Shown here piece by piece: positions 38,134 to 46,683 of a DNA stretch of 64,000 nt; position 1 is the stretch's first letter; the number at the start of each line of letters is the position of its first letter. The notes under the pieces were generated by a model. It did no database searches. It was given only the letters and a program-made list of their open reading frames with translations, and was not told the origin of the DNA. Where the stretch lies: positions 1 through 64,000 of the forward strand of contig NZ_LYPC01000011.1 of NCBI RefSeq assembly GCF_001700435.1, read 5' to 3'. The position numbers and the translations under genes are program-made. This DNA is from Paenibacillus pectinilyticus. Its GTDB lineage: Bacteria; Bacillota; Bacilli; Paenibacillales; NBRC-103111.

Positions 38134-38921
38134 TAGGATACACCCCTGCTTTTATTTAATATATGGATGCGGGGTCCCGCACCATTGGATGAGTATTGAA
38201 TATCTGATTCCACATCGTAAACTTCTCGGAGCAGATCGCTTGTGAACACATCTTGCGGCTTCCCATACTTGTGGCGCTTGCCATTCTTCAGCACACAAAT
38301 GTTGTCGCTGTAACTGCTTGCATGATTCAGATCATGCAACACCATGACCACGGTTAGGTTCAATTCTTGATTTAGCTTGCGGACAAGCTCCAGCACATCC
38401 AGTTGATGCGAAATGTCTAGATAGGTCGTAGGCTCATCCAAAAGCAGCACCTTCGGACGCTGTGCCAACGCCATAGCAATCCAAGCACGCTGTGCTTCCC
38501 CGCCGGATAAGGAGTTGACGAGGCGATCCTTGTAGCTGGTCATCCCCGTTTGCTCTAGTGCCCAGTTGATGATGTCATAATCTTCCCCATTATAACGTTC
38601 GAACCATTTCTTATGCGGCATCCGCCCATAGCCCACAAGCTCTTCAATCGTCATGTCCGCAGGGCTTGTGTTCGACTGACACAACATACACATGATGCGT
38701 GATACCTGCTTCGTACTGAGTGATTGCAGCTCTTGCTGCGCAATGCAGACACGCCCGCTTTCACATGGAATGAGTCGTGAAACCCCTTTGAGAATCGTCG
38801 ATTTTCCCGAACCGTTCGGTCCGATAATCGATACCACTTCTCCCTCTTGCACATCTAGTGAGAAGTCATCCACAATCGTTCTCTCTCCGTACCGAATTGT
38901 TAAGGACTGTACATCAAGCAC
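38133..38921 (-). CDS. Heme/siderophore ABC transporter ATPase
   Basis: 262 residues. Walker A GPNGSGKST, signature LSGGEAQRAW, Walker B VLLLDEPTTYLD and the switch histidine VMVLHDLNHA are intact; family is FecE/HmuV. Start is GTG at 38921, with AGGGGG upstream, overlapping the permease end by eight bases; a longer frame to 38969 has no binding site. It drives uptake through the adjacent FecCD permease. Heme is the likely substrate because of the HugZ-like gene; an iron siderophore is the alternative. Confidence 0.88.
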   Translation of the reverse strand: MLDVQSLTIRYGERTIVDDFSLDVQEGEVVSIIGPNGSGKSTILKGVSRLIPCESGRVCIAQQELQSLSTKQVSRIMCMLCQSNTSPADMTIEELVGYGRMPHKKWFERYNGEDYDIINWALEQTGMTSYKDRLVNSLSGGEAQRAWIAMALAQRPKVLLLDEPTTYLDISHQLDVLELVRKLNQELNLTVVMVLHDLNHASSYSDNICVLKNGKRHKYGKPQDVFTSDLLREVYDVESDIQYSSNGAGPRIHILNKSRGVS

Positions 38922-39915
38922 GGCTTGCTTCCCCCTTTCGCATGAGATACAGGAAATAAGGACCTCCAACCATCGCCATCACAATACCAGAAGGTATTTC
39001 TAATGGTGCAAATACCGTTCGTCCGAGCGTGTCTGCGATTAGCAGAATGAGTGCGCCCAGCACGACACTGAGCGGAAGCATAACGCGATAATCGGAGCCG
39101 ATCAGCATGCGTGCGATGTGCGGGACGATCAGTCCCACGAACCCAACTAGCCCAACCGTAGAGACAGAAACTGCTGCTAAGTAGACAGCGACGAAGGAGA
39201 GCATGAAACGGATACGTGTCAGGTTCTGGCCTAAGTTATGCGCAGCTTGTTCGCCTAATCGTAAGATGTTCGCTTGACGAATACAGAGTAAAGCAGCGAT
39301 CCACCCGATGATCGAATAAGGGAAAATGGTAAGCACACCGTCCATCCCTTTACCCGAAAGGCTCCCGTTCAACCATTGCAGTGCAGCAGGCAGCTTATCG
39401 CTATATAAAATAGAGAGAAGCCCGATGACGCCTCCGAATACCGCATTGACGGCGACCCCGGACAAAATAACCCTGATGGGGGCGAACCCCGTTCGCTTAC
39501 TCCATGCCCACATGTAAACCATGATTGCGGCTAATCCGCCTCCAATAATGGCCGCTAGCGGCACCAAGGCGTAGAGACTTGGAAACACAAGAATAATGAG
39601 CAGCACAGCAACTGCAGCGCCGCTCGATACACCCGTTAGTCCAGGATCAGCCAATGGATTTAGCAGAACAGCTTGGAGTAATGCACCAGATGCTGCTAAA
39701 TTGGATCCAATGACTAAGGCAAGAAAAACTCTGGGGATACGAATATCCCACAGAATCGTTTGATTGGAGCCATCTCCATGACCGAACACGGTCATGATGG
39801 TATCCACTGGTGAAATACGGACGCTGCCTAGGCCGATGGAAAGCAAGGTAGCTACGAGAAGCAGCACACATGCGATCCCTATGTAAGTGACTTTTCTTTT
39901 CTGCTTCTCGACCAC
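38914..39915 (-). CDS. FecCD-type ABC transporter permease (heme/siderophore)
   Basis: 333 residues with about ten helices in the BtuC/FecC pattern: LGSVRISPVDTI, WDIRIPRVFLALVIGSNLAASG, GALLQAVLLNPLADPGLTGV, and the cytoplasmic coupling region GLVGFVGLIVPHIARMLIG. A homodimer forms the membrane channel. Starts with GTG after GGGGG. Together with the lipoprotein upstream and ATPase downstream it forms a complete importer. Confidence 0.9.
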   Translation of the reverse strand: MVEKQKRKVTYIGIACVLLLVATLLSIGLGSVRISPVDTIMTVFGHGDGSNQTILWDIRIPRVFLALVIGSNLAASGALLQAVLLNPLADPGLTGVSSGAAVAVLLIILVFPSLYALVPLAAIIGGGLAAIMVYMWAWSKRTGFAPIRVILSGVAVNAVFGGVIGLLSILYSDKLPAALQWLNGSLSGKGMDGVLTIFPYSIIGWIAALLCIRQANILRLGEQAAHNLGQNLTRIRFMLSFVAVYLAAVSVSTVGLVGFVGLIVPHIARMLIGSDYRVMLPLSVVLGALILLIADTLGRTVFAPLEIPSGIVMAMVGGPYFLYLMRKGEASRA

Positions 39916-39933
39916 GAATGCATTCCCCCGGAA

Positions 39934-40938
39934 TTATTTGTACAGAACTTGTCCTAGATCTTTGAAGGCTGCAGGTGCGTTAATGATAGATGCAATCCCG
40001 TATAGGTTATAATCCAGTGATTTGAATTTACCGTTTTTGAATGCGTTCAATTTCTCCCAAGCGCCGTTCTTTTTCAAGTCTTCTTCGAATTTCTTAGCTA
40101 CCGCTGCAGGGTCGCCATGCGCTACCAACAAAATAGCATCTGGATTAGCCGTTACAATGCTTTCCATGTTCAACGGAACATAAGCGTCTTTCAGTTTGAG
40201 CACATCCGATACCACGTTGGACGCACCCAGTTGTTTAACCAAGCTTCCTGTGAATGTGTTCTCGTTCATAAACATCAATGATTCTGCGGATCCGAAAAGG
40301 ATAAGTACTTTCGGTGCTGGTTTACCTTTGCCTAGTTCACGTGCTGCCGCTTCTTCGGTCGTTGTTTTCTCAATGACAGCCGTTGCTTTCGCTTCTTGCT
40401 TGAATAATCTGCCTAGTACGACAGTCGACAGCTTCAACTCGTCTAGGGAATCAACAGGAATGTAAGCTGTAGGCAGCTTCGCAGGAACGAACTGTTTTTC
40501 TAAGCTATCTTTGATGGAAGCTGGCCCAAGAATAACGTCAGGCGTTAGCTTAGCGATTTGCTCCAGATCTGGCGCGTGTGATGTTCCAATTTTCGTGATG
40601 TTCGCATAAGCCGCAGGCATTTTACTTGCTGTTGTTGGAACACCAACCGGCATAACGCCAAGCTCATTAAGAATTTCTGAAATACCTACGGAAACAGTTA
40701 CGACTTTCGAAGGGTTTTGCGTTTTGAATTGTGCCAGAAGCTCCGTTGCTTTCGCTTCATCGATGGCTACTTTCGGCGCTGCGCTTGGTGCTGGTGTCGC
40801 TGCAGGCGTTGCTGCCGCTTTCGCTACAGCACTAGCTGCAGGTGTTGCTGTTGTTTCGGTTTTGGTTCCTTGACCACATGCCGCTGTCAACGACAGCAAA
40901 AGTACGGCCATACCTATTTTGACGGATGCCTGTTTCAT
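39934..40938 (-). CDS. Heme/siderophore-binding lipoprotein
   Basis: 334 residues. Lipobox LTAAC with modified cysteine C21; an Ala/Pro/Thr-rich linker (about 27-60) then a class III substrate-binding fold (VVTVSVGISEILNELGVMPVG, LEQIAKLTPDVILGPASI, LLVAHGDPAAVAKKF). First gene of the operon, preceded by two Fur-box-like palindromes. Captures the ligand outside the membrane and hands it to the FecCD permease. Confidence 0.9.
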   Translation of the reverse strand: MKQASVKIGMAVLLLSLTAACGQGTKTETTATPAASAVAKAAATPAATPAPSAAPKVAIDEAKATELLAQFKTQNPSKVVTVSVGISEILNELGVMPVGVPTTASKMPAAYANITKIGTSHAPDLEQIAKLTPDVILGPASIKDSLEKQFVPAKLPTAYIPVDSLDELKLSTVVLGRLFKQEAKATAVIEKTTTEEAAARELGKGKPAPKVLILFGSAESLMFMNENTFTGSLVKQLGASNVVSDVLKLKDAYVPLNMESIVTANPDAILLVAHGDPAAVAKKFEEDLKKNGAWEKLNAFKNGKFKSLDYNLYGIASIINAPAAFKDLGQVLYK

Positions 40939-40964
40939 AATTGTTAAAATCCCCCTATGTAATT

Positions 40965-41010
40965 GATAATGATTTTCATTATTATTATAGTGATAATGAT
41001 AATTGTTTTC
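40965..41010 (-). promoter_or_regulatory. Two Fur boxes upstream of the heme/iron operon
   Basis: GATAATGATTTTCATTATT (40965-40983) and GATAATGATAATTGTTTTC (40992-41010) match the Fur consensus (GATAATGATAATCATTATC) at 17 and 15 of 19 positions by eye. They lie immediately upstream of the lipoprotein gene, so the operon should be induced by iron limitation. Confidence 0.88.
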
Positions 41011-41067
41011 AATAGGAATTTTATTGTCGTATTTTGAGGTGTGCGTATTCGCTAAATTTCAGCATGC

Positions 41068-41107
41068 AAAAAACCGTGAAAGGTGCGCTTTCGCTACCCT
41101 TCACGGT
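41068..41107 (-). terminator. Terminator after cysK
   Basis: Minus strand ACCGTGAAGGGT, loop, ACCTTTCACGGT followed by TTTTTTG; a 12-bp stem. Confidence 0.85.
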
Positions 41108-41129
41108 CTATGTGATTCCACTATGTTAG

Positions 41130-42068
41130 TTATTCGGTATCTGCAAAAAGAGCTGACGACAAATACCGCTCTCCGGTATCCGGCAAAATGACAACGATGG
41201 TCTTCCCTTTATTCTCAGGTCGCTTCGCTAGTTGAACCGCTGCAAACGCAGCCGCCCCGGAGGAAATGCCGACGAGCAGCCCTTCGCTTTTGGCTAACTG
41301 GCGCGCCGTCTCCATCGCCTCCTCATTGCTAACGGTGAGGATTTCATCCACAACCGCTCGGTTGAAGTTGTCCGGCACGAAGCCGGCGCCGATGCCCTGA
41401 ATCTGGTGCACGCCACGTGTACCACCTGATAGTACGGGGGAATCTGCAGGCTCAACCGCCACAATTTGAACGTCAGAGTTGCGCTCTTTCAGGATTTCAC
41501 CGACACCCGTAATGGTTCCGCCGGAACCCACGCCAGCTACAAATATATCAACACGCCCATCCGTATCACGCCAGATTTCCTCCGCCGTTGTCGTCCGATG
41601 AACGTCGGGATTGGCTGGGTTACTGAACTGCTGCGGGATGTACGAGTTAGGGAAAGCAGCTGCTAGTTCCTCCGCTTTTCGAATCGCCCCTTGCATCCCT
41701 TCAGCCGCCGGTGTGAGCACCAGCTCTGCGCCTAGTGCCTTTACGATTTTCCTCCGCTCTGCGCTGAATGAATCCGGCAAAATGATAATCAACCGGTAGC
41801 CTAATGCAGCCGCTGCAAAAGCAAGTCCGATCCCCGTATTACCGCTTGTCGGCTCGATGATGACGGTATCTGCATTGATTTTGCCCGTGCGCTCCGCTTC
41901 CTTCAGCATGGCGTAGCCAATGCGATCCTTCACGCTGCCTGCTGGGTTGAAATACTCTAATTTCGCGACAATCCGTGCCTCTATTTCTTGCCTTTTATTG
42001 AAATTCCACAGCTCTAACAGCGGCGTATTGCCGATGAGCTCGGTTAAATTATTATATATTTTGGTCAT
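41130..42068 (-). CDS. cysK: Cysteine synthase A
   Basis: 312-residue PLP enzyme making cysteine from O-acetylserine and sulfide. PLP lysine K47 in [12 protein letters not shown], phosphate loop [21 protein letters not shown], and the [11 protein letters not shown] region are typical. Start ATG at 42068. No T-box or S-box is visible in the 140 bp upstream. Monocistronic with its own terminator. Confidence 0.93.
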   Translation of the reverse strand: MTKIYNNLTELIGNTPLLELWNFNKRQEIEARIVAKLEYFNPAGSVKDRIGYAMLKEAERTGKINADTVIIEPTSGNTGIGLAFAAAALGYRLIIILPDSFSAERRKIVKALGAELVLTPAAEGMQGAIRKAEELAAAFPNSYIPQQFSNPANPDVHRTTTAEEIWRDTDGRVDIFVAGVGSGGTITGVGEILKERNSDVQIVAVEPADSPVLSGGTRGVHQIQGIGAGFVPDNFNRAVVDEILTVSNEEAMETARQLAKSEGLLVGISSGAAAFAAVQLAKRPENKGKTIVVILPDTGERYLSSALFADTE

Positions 42069-42296
42069 GGGGAACCCTCGCTTTCACACATGAAATTAAA
42101 CCTATGAACTTACTCGGATAAGTGGATTATACCATCTCGTGAGAGGGAAATATAATCAATAATCTTGATGAGAAGGTGCGGTATTTTCTTATAATGGAGG
42201 ATTTGATATACTCGATTAGAGACGAGGAACGTCCTTTTGCCAATTTGGCGAGAGGGCGTTTTTTATTTTATCCGGGGAGAAGCGAGGTTGTGAGAT

Positions 42297-42959
42297 TTGG
42301 ATTTTGAATTGGCACATAGCATTTTTATTGAGAAACATATGGCTCTGCGAAGTGGTGAGTGGAAAGGGCGACTCGCACGAGGGCACAACTATGCGGAAAA
42401 GCTTTTTCTGCAGCAAGTCTGGTACCCATTGTTCCAGCATTTTGACCATCTCCATCCGGAGTATGAGATTTATGATTGGAATCGTAAATCCCAGTTTATC
42501 GATTTCGCTTATCTGACACCTTTTGGGCGATTCGGGATCGAATGCGATGGATTTCAGAGTCATGTCAAAGATATGGATCGAGAGAAGTTCAGCTATGCGT
42601 TAAATCGAGAGACCTTTCTAACCGGTATGGGGTGGAAAATGGTTCATTTCTCCTTCGATGATATCCAGCATCGACCTGACGTATGCAGGATGCTGCTGCA
42701 CATGGTAATCGGCCCACGGATGATTCGGCAGGAGGCGACGAGTTTTACTGCAATGATGGAAAAAGAAGTGCTGCGTCTAACTTGGCAACTAGGCAGCCGT
42801 GTGAGATCAAAGGATGTTATCGATCAGTTTGGTGTTGATTTTCGGACTGCCCGCAAGCGGCTTCAGGCGTTGGTTGATAAGGGCTTCTTGACGCCAGTCG
42901 TTCGCGGGGAGGACGTTCGTTATTATGAGTTGAAGGGTGTTTCGTTTGAACATTTATGA
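42297..42959 (+). CDS. Vsr/DUF559-like nuclease domain with winged-helix C-terminus
   Basis: 220 residues. Residues 30-140 have the Vsr/DUF559-type PD-(D/E)XK pattern: YAEKLFLQQV with E34, FIDFAY (D69), FGIECDGFQSH (E82, D84, H89), DREKFSYALNRETFLTGMGWKMVHFSFDDI. The C-terminal 155-215 reads as a winged helix-turn-helix (SKDVIDQFGVDFRTARKRLQALVDKGFL). Start is TTG after GCGAGG. Function unknown; such domains act as mismatch or damage nucleases, or as restriction-like effectors. No partner genes are adjacent. Confidence 0.7.
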   Translation: MDFELAHSIFIEKHMALRSGEWKGRLARGHNYAEKLFLQQVWYPLFQHFDHLHPEYEIYDWNRKSQFIDFAYLTPFGRFGIECDGFQSHVKDMDREKFSYALNRETFLTGMGWKMVHFSFDDIQHRPDVCRMLLHMVIGPRMIRQEATSFTAMMEKEVLRLTWQLGSRVRSKDVIDQFGVDFRTARKRLQALVDKGFLTPVVRGEDVRYYELKGVSFEHL

Positions 42960-43506
42960 TGCACATGTGAGGGGGAATTCCAGCGGATAGCTCCTTGTTT
43001 ACAACAGACTTTTTCTGGACAAACCGCGATGGTGGCTATTGTACAGGTTATCCCCCGAGAGCCTCATCCCCTCCCTTCTCGGGATTGTGCGCGATCTTCC
43101 ATTGGAAAAATCCAATGTAATCCAAGTCTAGAGCTCTAAAAATGCTGTTTGATTGGATTTATCCAGTGGAGACCCCTGAAATTAAGCGAATTTGGGCATG
43201 TTTTATGAATTTGATTGGATATGTCCAATCAAAGCTGATTTCGGGGAGGAAAAAACAGAATTCTACTGGATTTATCCAACGGGCAGCGGCGGGAAACAGT
43301 GTGGTTGGGTAAAGTTGGAGCTATGAGGTAATGGGGCGGCGGGACGCTGCGACAAGTTTGCATGATGAGCGTGTACCAGACGTGTGTAAGTATTTCGAGA
43401 ATAACAGCAAGATTCCTTAGGTTAGGACGACCCTAGAGCCGAACATATGATACACTGATTTGGAGAAAGTTAAAATCATGATCAGAGAGTAAGGGGAACC
43501 GCGACA
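42960..43506. repeat. Intergenic region with four regularly spaced palindromes (copy 2 of dispersed family)
   Basis: No gene. Palindromes ATTGGA-AAAA-TCCAAT (43101-43116), TGGAT-TT-ATCCA (43154-43165), TTGATTGGA-TATG-TCCAATCAA (43211-43232, 9-bp stem) and TGGAT-TT-ATCCA (43267-43278) occur every 53-57 bp. Intervening CCCCTGAAATTAAGC (43174) and, inverted, AGCTGATTTCGGGGAGG (43234) match a motif at 30844. Confidence 0.65.
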
Positions 43507-44265
43507 ATGAAACTCGTATCTTGGAATGTGAACGGCTTGCGAGCCTGCGTGAATAAAGGGTTTACCGATTATTTCAAAGAGGTGGACGCTGACCTCTTCT
43601 GTCTGCAGGAAACAAAGCTGCAAGCGGGTCAAATCGACCTCGACCTCGGCGAGGGATATAAGCAATATTGGAATTATGCGGAGAAAAAAGGATATTCGGG
43701 TACGGCTGTTTTTTCAAAAGTGGAGCCACTATCTGTCCGTTACGGGATCGAGGAAGATTCTGAGCCAGAGGGCCGTATTTTAACCTTGGAATTCGAGAAT
43801 TTCTACCTGGTGACGGTGTACACACCGAATGCCAAACGTGATTTATCCAGACTGCCCTATCGGTTAGAGTGGGAGGATCGGTTTCGCGACTATTTGGCGG
43901 GATTAGATGCAGTTAAGCCTGTTCTCGTCTGCGGTGATTTAAATGTCGCCCATAACGAGATTGACTTAAAAAATGCCAAAGGCAACCACAACAACTCCGG
44001 CTTCACCCTTGAGGAGCGTGGCAAAATGACGGATCTCCTAGCAGCTGGATTCATCGATACGTTCCGTCACCTTTATCCTGAGCGGACCGATATGTACTCG
44101 TGGTGGTCCAATATGCCCAGCGTGCGTGCGCGGAATGTGGGATGGCGTATCGACTATTTCCTCGCATCGGAGCGCTTAGCCCCTAAGATTATTGAAGCAT
44201 CCATTGCTTGCGATATCCTGGGGAGCGATCATTGCCCTGTTGTTTTGGAGTTGGAGCTGGCTTAA
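43507..44265 (+). CDS. exoA: Exodeoxyribonuclease III
   Basis: 252 residues, the same length as B. subtilis ExoA. Endonuclease/exonuclease/phosphatase fold: VSWNVNGLRAC, FCLQETKLQ (metal Glu), VLVCGDLNVAHNEIDL (Asp, Asn), and C-terminal LGSDHCPVVLEL (Asp-His). Cleaves at abasic sites and has 3' to 5' exonuclease action in base excision repair. Start ATG follows AAGGGG. Possibly related in DNA-repair context to the nuclease upstream, though separated by a 547-bp repeat-bearing gap. Confidence 0.95.
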   Translation: MKLVSWNVNGLRACVNKGFTDYFKEVDADLFCLQETKLQAGQIDLDLGEGYKQYWNYAEKKGYSGTAVFSKVEPLSVRYGIEEDSEPEGRILTLEFENFYLVTVYTPNAKRDLSRLPYRLEWEDRFRDYLAGLDAVKPVLVCGDLNVAHNEIDLKNAKGNHNNSGFTLEERGKMTDLLAAGFIDTFRHLYPERTDMYSWWSNMPSVRARNVGWRIDYFLASERLAPKIIEASIACDILGSDHCPVVLELELA

Positions 44266-44408
44266 GTAAGTTGACTCTGACATCACGCGTATAGCTTTGT
44301 TCCCCGCCTTAAGGAGGGGCGCCCTTTCCGACTCTAGTCGCTTCTGAAAATAACTCCCTAGATGCTATGATCGAATCAAGAAGAATCGAGTATAGTGAGG
44401 GATGCGAA

Positions 44409-45065
44409 GTGAAGAGAAACCGCAGAAGACGACGGAGTTGGCTGTTTGGTATCATGGCTTTTCTGGCAGTTGTTATAGGAGCTTACGCGCTATTTTTCTA
44501 TGGTAATCCCGATGGTGTGAAGGATCAAGAATTTGTGACGGCCAAAGGCTCCATGCCCGATCTGTGGTACACCGTGCTGTGGATTCATGCGATATCCGCT
44601 GGATTAGCACTTGGGATTGGCTGGCTTCAATTTATTCAGAAGATTCGCCTCCGCTCACCCAACATCCACCGCGCTATTGGCTACGTGTATGCGATGATGA
44701 TTACGGCTGCTGGTTTTACAGGCTTGTATTTGGCATGCTATGCCAGTGGAGGTCTGAGTGCTCAGATTGGATTCGGAGCTTTATCCGTCATGTGGCTGTA
44801 TACGCTTGGCCGCAGTTTAAAAAGCATTATCATCGATCACAATCCACGCGTGCATGGTCAATGGATGCTGCGTAATTACGCGCTCTCCTGCGCGGCGATC
44901 TCCCTTCGCATCTACACGCCGCTGGCGGGTGTGTTCTGGGGGCTTACAGATACGAACGATACCTTTGGCGTTATCGCTTGGCTCTGCTGGATCCCGAATT
45001 TACTCATCGTGGAGATGATTATTCGGAGTGGTATGCGAAGGATTTCACGGCCATTGAACGTTTAA
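44409..45065 (+). CDS. DUF2306 membrane protein
   Basis: 218 residues with a basic N-terminus and about six membrane helices (roughly 14-34, 54-76, 92-112, 118-138, 150-172, 185-205). The pattern WIHAISAGLALGIGWLQF, HRAIGYVYAMMI and HGQWMLRNYAL is that of DUF2306. No known function. Start is GTG 44409 after GAGGG; the longer frame to 44367 has no site. Confidence 0.78.
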   Translation: MKRNRRRRRSWLFGIMAFLAVVIGAYALFFYGNPDGVKDQEFVTAKGSMPDLWYTVLWIHAISAGLALGIGWLQFIQKIRLRSPNIHRAIGYVYAMMITAAGFTGLYLACYASGGLSAQIGFGALSVMWLYTLGRSLKSIIIDHNPRVHGQWMLRNYALSCAAISLRIYTPLAGVFWGLTDTNDTFGVIAWLCWIPNLLIVEMIIRSGMRRISRPLNV

Positions 45066-45084
45066 GATAGGTTCCTATGAGAAA

Positions 45085-45113
45085 TAACCCCTTTGTATAT
45101 AAAAGGGGTTTTT
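45085..45113 (+). terminator. Terminator after DUF2306 gene
   Basis: AACCCCTTT, loop GTATATA, AAAGGGGTT followed by TTTCC. Confidence 0.8.
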
Positions 45114-45144
45114 CCGCTTTTACTTTTTATTATTCCGCGAGCTC

Positions 45145-45537
45145 TTAGTTCACAGCAAAAAGGGAATGGATATTCCCATCAGGGTCCGCAAAGAAGCACG
45201 TCGTGTGCCCCCAAGACTTGGGCCTTGGCTCCGTAACCGCCGTAGCCCCTTTGGCTATGTACGTCTGATACAGTGCTTTGACTTCTTCCGGTGATTCACA
45301 TTGAAAATTGAACTCAAAGGCTTGCCCTTTACGTTCTTCTATAAACGAGGGATGACCATCCGTGTTATCCGCCATGAGAGGCGTCGAGCAAATGGCCAGG
45401 CGGACACCGCTATTTTCAAACTCAACATAATCCGCTTCTTCAACTACGATTCGAAATCCGAGCACATCTCGATAGAAACTGGCTAATCGGGCAACGTCTT
45501 TGGATAACATCGTAATGCCTTCTAATTGGATCTTCAT
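45145..45537 (-). CDS. VOC family (glyoxalase/bleomycin-resistance fold) protein
   Basis: 130 residues with two beta-alpha-beta-beta-beta modules: IQLEGITMLSKDVARLASFYRDVLGFRIV and, in the second half, TTCFFADPDGNIHSLFAVN with a Glu/His pair that could bind metal. The Arg/Thr-rich middle is variable. Could be a lyase, dioxygenase or drug-binding protein; not resolvable. Start follows GGCGGAG at 45537. Confidence 0.8.
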   Translation of the reverse strand: MKIQLEGITMLSKDVARLASFYRDVLGFRIVVEEADYVEFENSGVRLAICSTPLMADNTDGHPSFIEERKGQAFEFNFQCESPEEVKALYQTYIAKGATAVTEPRPKSWGHTTCFFADPDGNIHSLFAVN

Positions 45538-45635
45538 CTGGAACTCCGCCTTTCCAAGCTTTATTTCTATTATAACATGCCGGATGATAAAAGCGATCAA
45601 ATGTTCTTATTTTTCTTCAAAGAGAATACAAGACA

Positions 45636-46526
45636 TCACTCCAAATCCGCAAATAGGCGCTGTGTAAATTCTTTAATAATCGCTGATACTTCCACATCCT
45701 TTTTCGTTACACGCCACAAGTAATTCGGGGAATGACGGTACTTACCGATCGGCACCGAAACAAGCTCGCTTCTCAGCGGTTCAGGCAGCGCATTCACAAT
45801 ATAATCCGTCCCAATCGTGATGGCGTTTCCGCGGGTTACCATTTGCATGATCGCTTCGAGATTATTGGTTGTTAGCGCAATGCGGTTGCCCGTGTCTCCA
45901 GCGATGAGTTCACCCGCGATACGTTCAATATAGGCATCTTTATAAATAACAAACACCTCATTAGTTAACTCCGGTCCTGTTATTTCATCTAGGAATCGCA
46001 AGGGTGAGTGCTTATTAACAACAATAACGGCTTCCCCGCGAATAACAGGCTCCCACGTATAGGCTTCATCCAGATGATCCCTCGCAAAGGAAACGAATCC
46101 CATATTCGCCTCCCCTTTCATCACCTGATTCATAACCGCCGTATTATCGCCTTCGAAAAGCTGGACGTTGACATGTGGATAGATGCTCATGAAGGCAATT
46201 GTCGTACTCGTAACCAATGAAATCATGCCAGGTATGGTGGCAATCACAATATTCCCTGTATCGATTTGTTTGGAGTTGGAGAGTTCCTCCCTCATATTTC
46301 GAACATTTGAAAGAATGGTTCGTGCATATTTCATGGCCTTAAAACCATCCTGTGTAGGGACAATTCCTTTTTTGGAACGGGTAAAAAGAGTAGCCTCTAA
46401 TTCATTTTCCAGTTGACTGATAGATTGACTAATCGCAGGGACGGTAATCCCATGCTTCCTAGCTGTTTCCGTAAACGATCCTGATTCCGCGGAATCAATG
46501 AAATATTGAAGTTGTATGACGTTCAT
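45636..46526 (-). CDS. LysR-type transcriptional regulator
   Basis: 296 residues. N-terminal winged helix-turn-helix (QLQYFIDSAESGSFTETARK, HGITVPAISQSISQLENEL) and a periplasmic-binding-like effector domain from about 90. It is divergent from the YhgE/Pip gene across a 157-bp gap, the usual arrangement for a regulator of its neighbour. Effector unknown. Confidence 0.88.
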   Translation of the reverse strand: MNVIQLQYFIDSAESGSFTETARKHGITVPAISQSISQLENELEATLFTRSKKGIVPTQDGFKAMKYARTILSNVRNMREELSNSKQIDTGNIVIATIPGMISLVTSTTIAFMSIYPHVNVQLFEGDNTAVMNQVMKGEANMGFVSFARDHLDEAYTWEPVIRGEAVIVVNKHSPLRFLDEITGPELTNEVFVIYKDAYIERIAGELIAGDTGNRIALTTNNLEAIMQMVTRGNAITIGTDYIVNALPEPLRSELVSVPIGKYRHSPNYLWRVTKKDVEVSAIIKEFTQRLFADLE

Positions 46527-46683
46527 CGCCAGATCATCCTTAACTTTAAGTTTAATATAATAAATTTATCTTAAATATATTTTATCATTTTATGGTGGTA
46601 TTATACAGTAATTGATGCAAGGGATTATTTCCTTAGAATGAGGGAAAATAATAACTAAATTACCGTGTAAAGGAGTGCCATCA

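Noticed and set aside
42069..42296. T-box or S-box leader for cysK
   Set aside because: No specifier loop, T-box sequence (AGGGTGGNACCGCG) or S-box motif occurs in the 140 bases upstream; the hairpin near 42225-42265 belongs to the plus strand.
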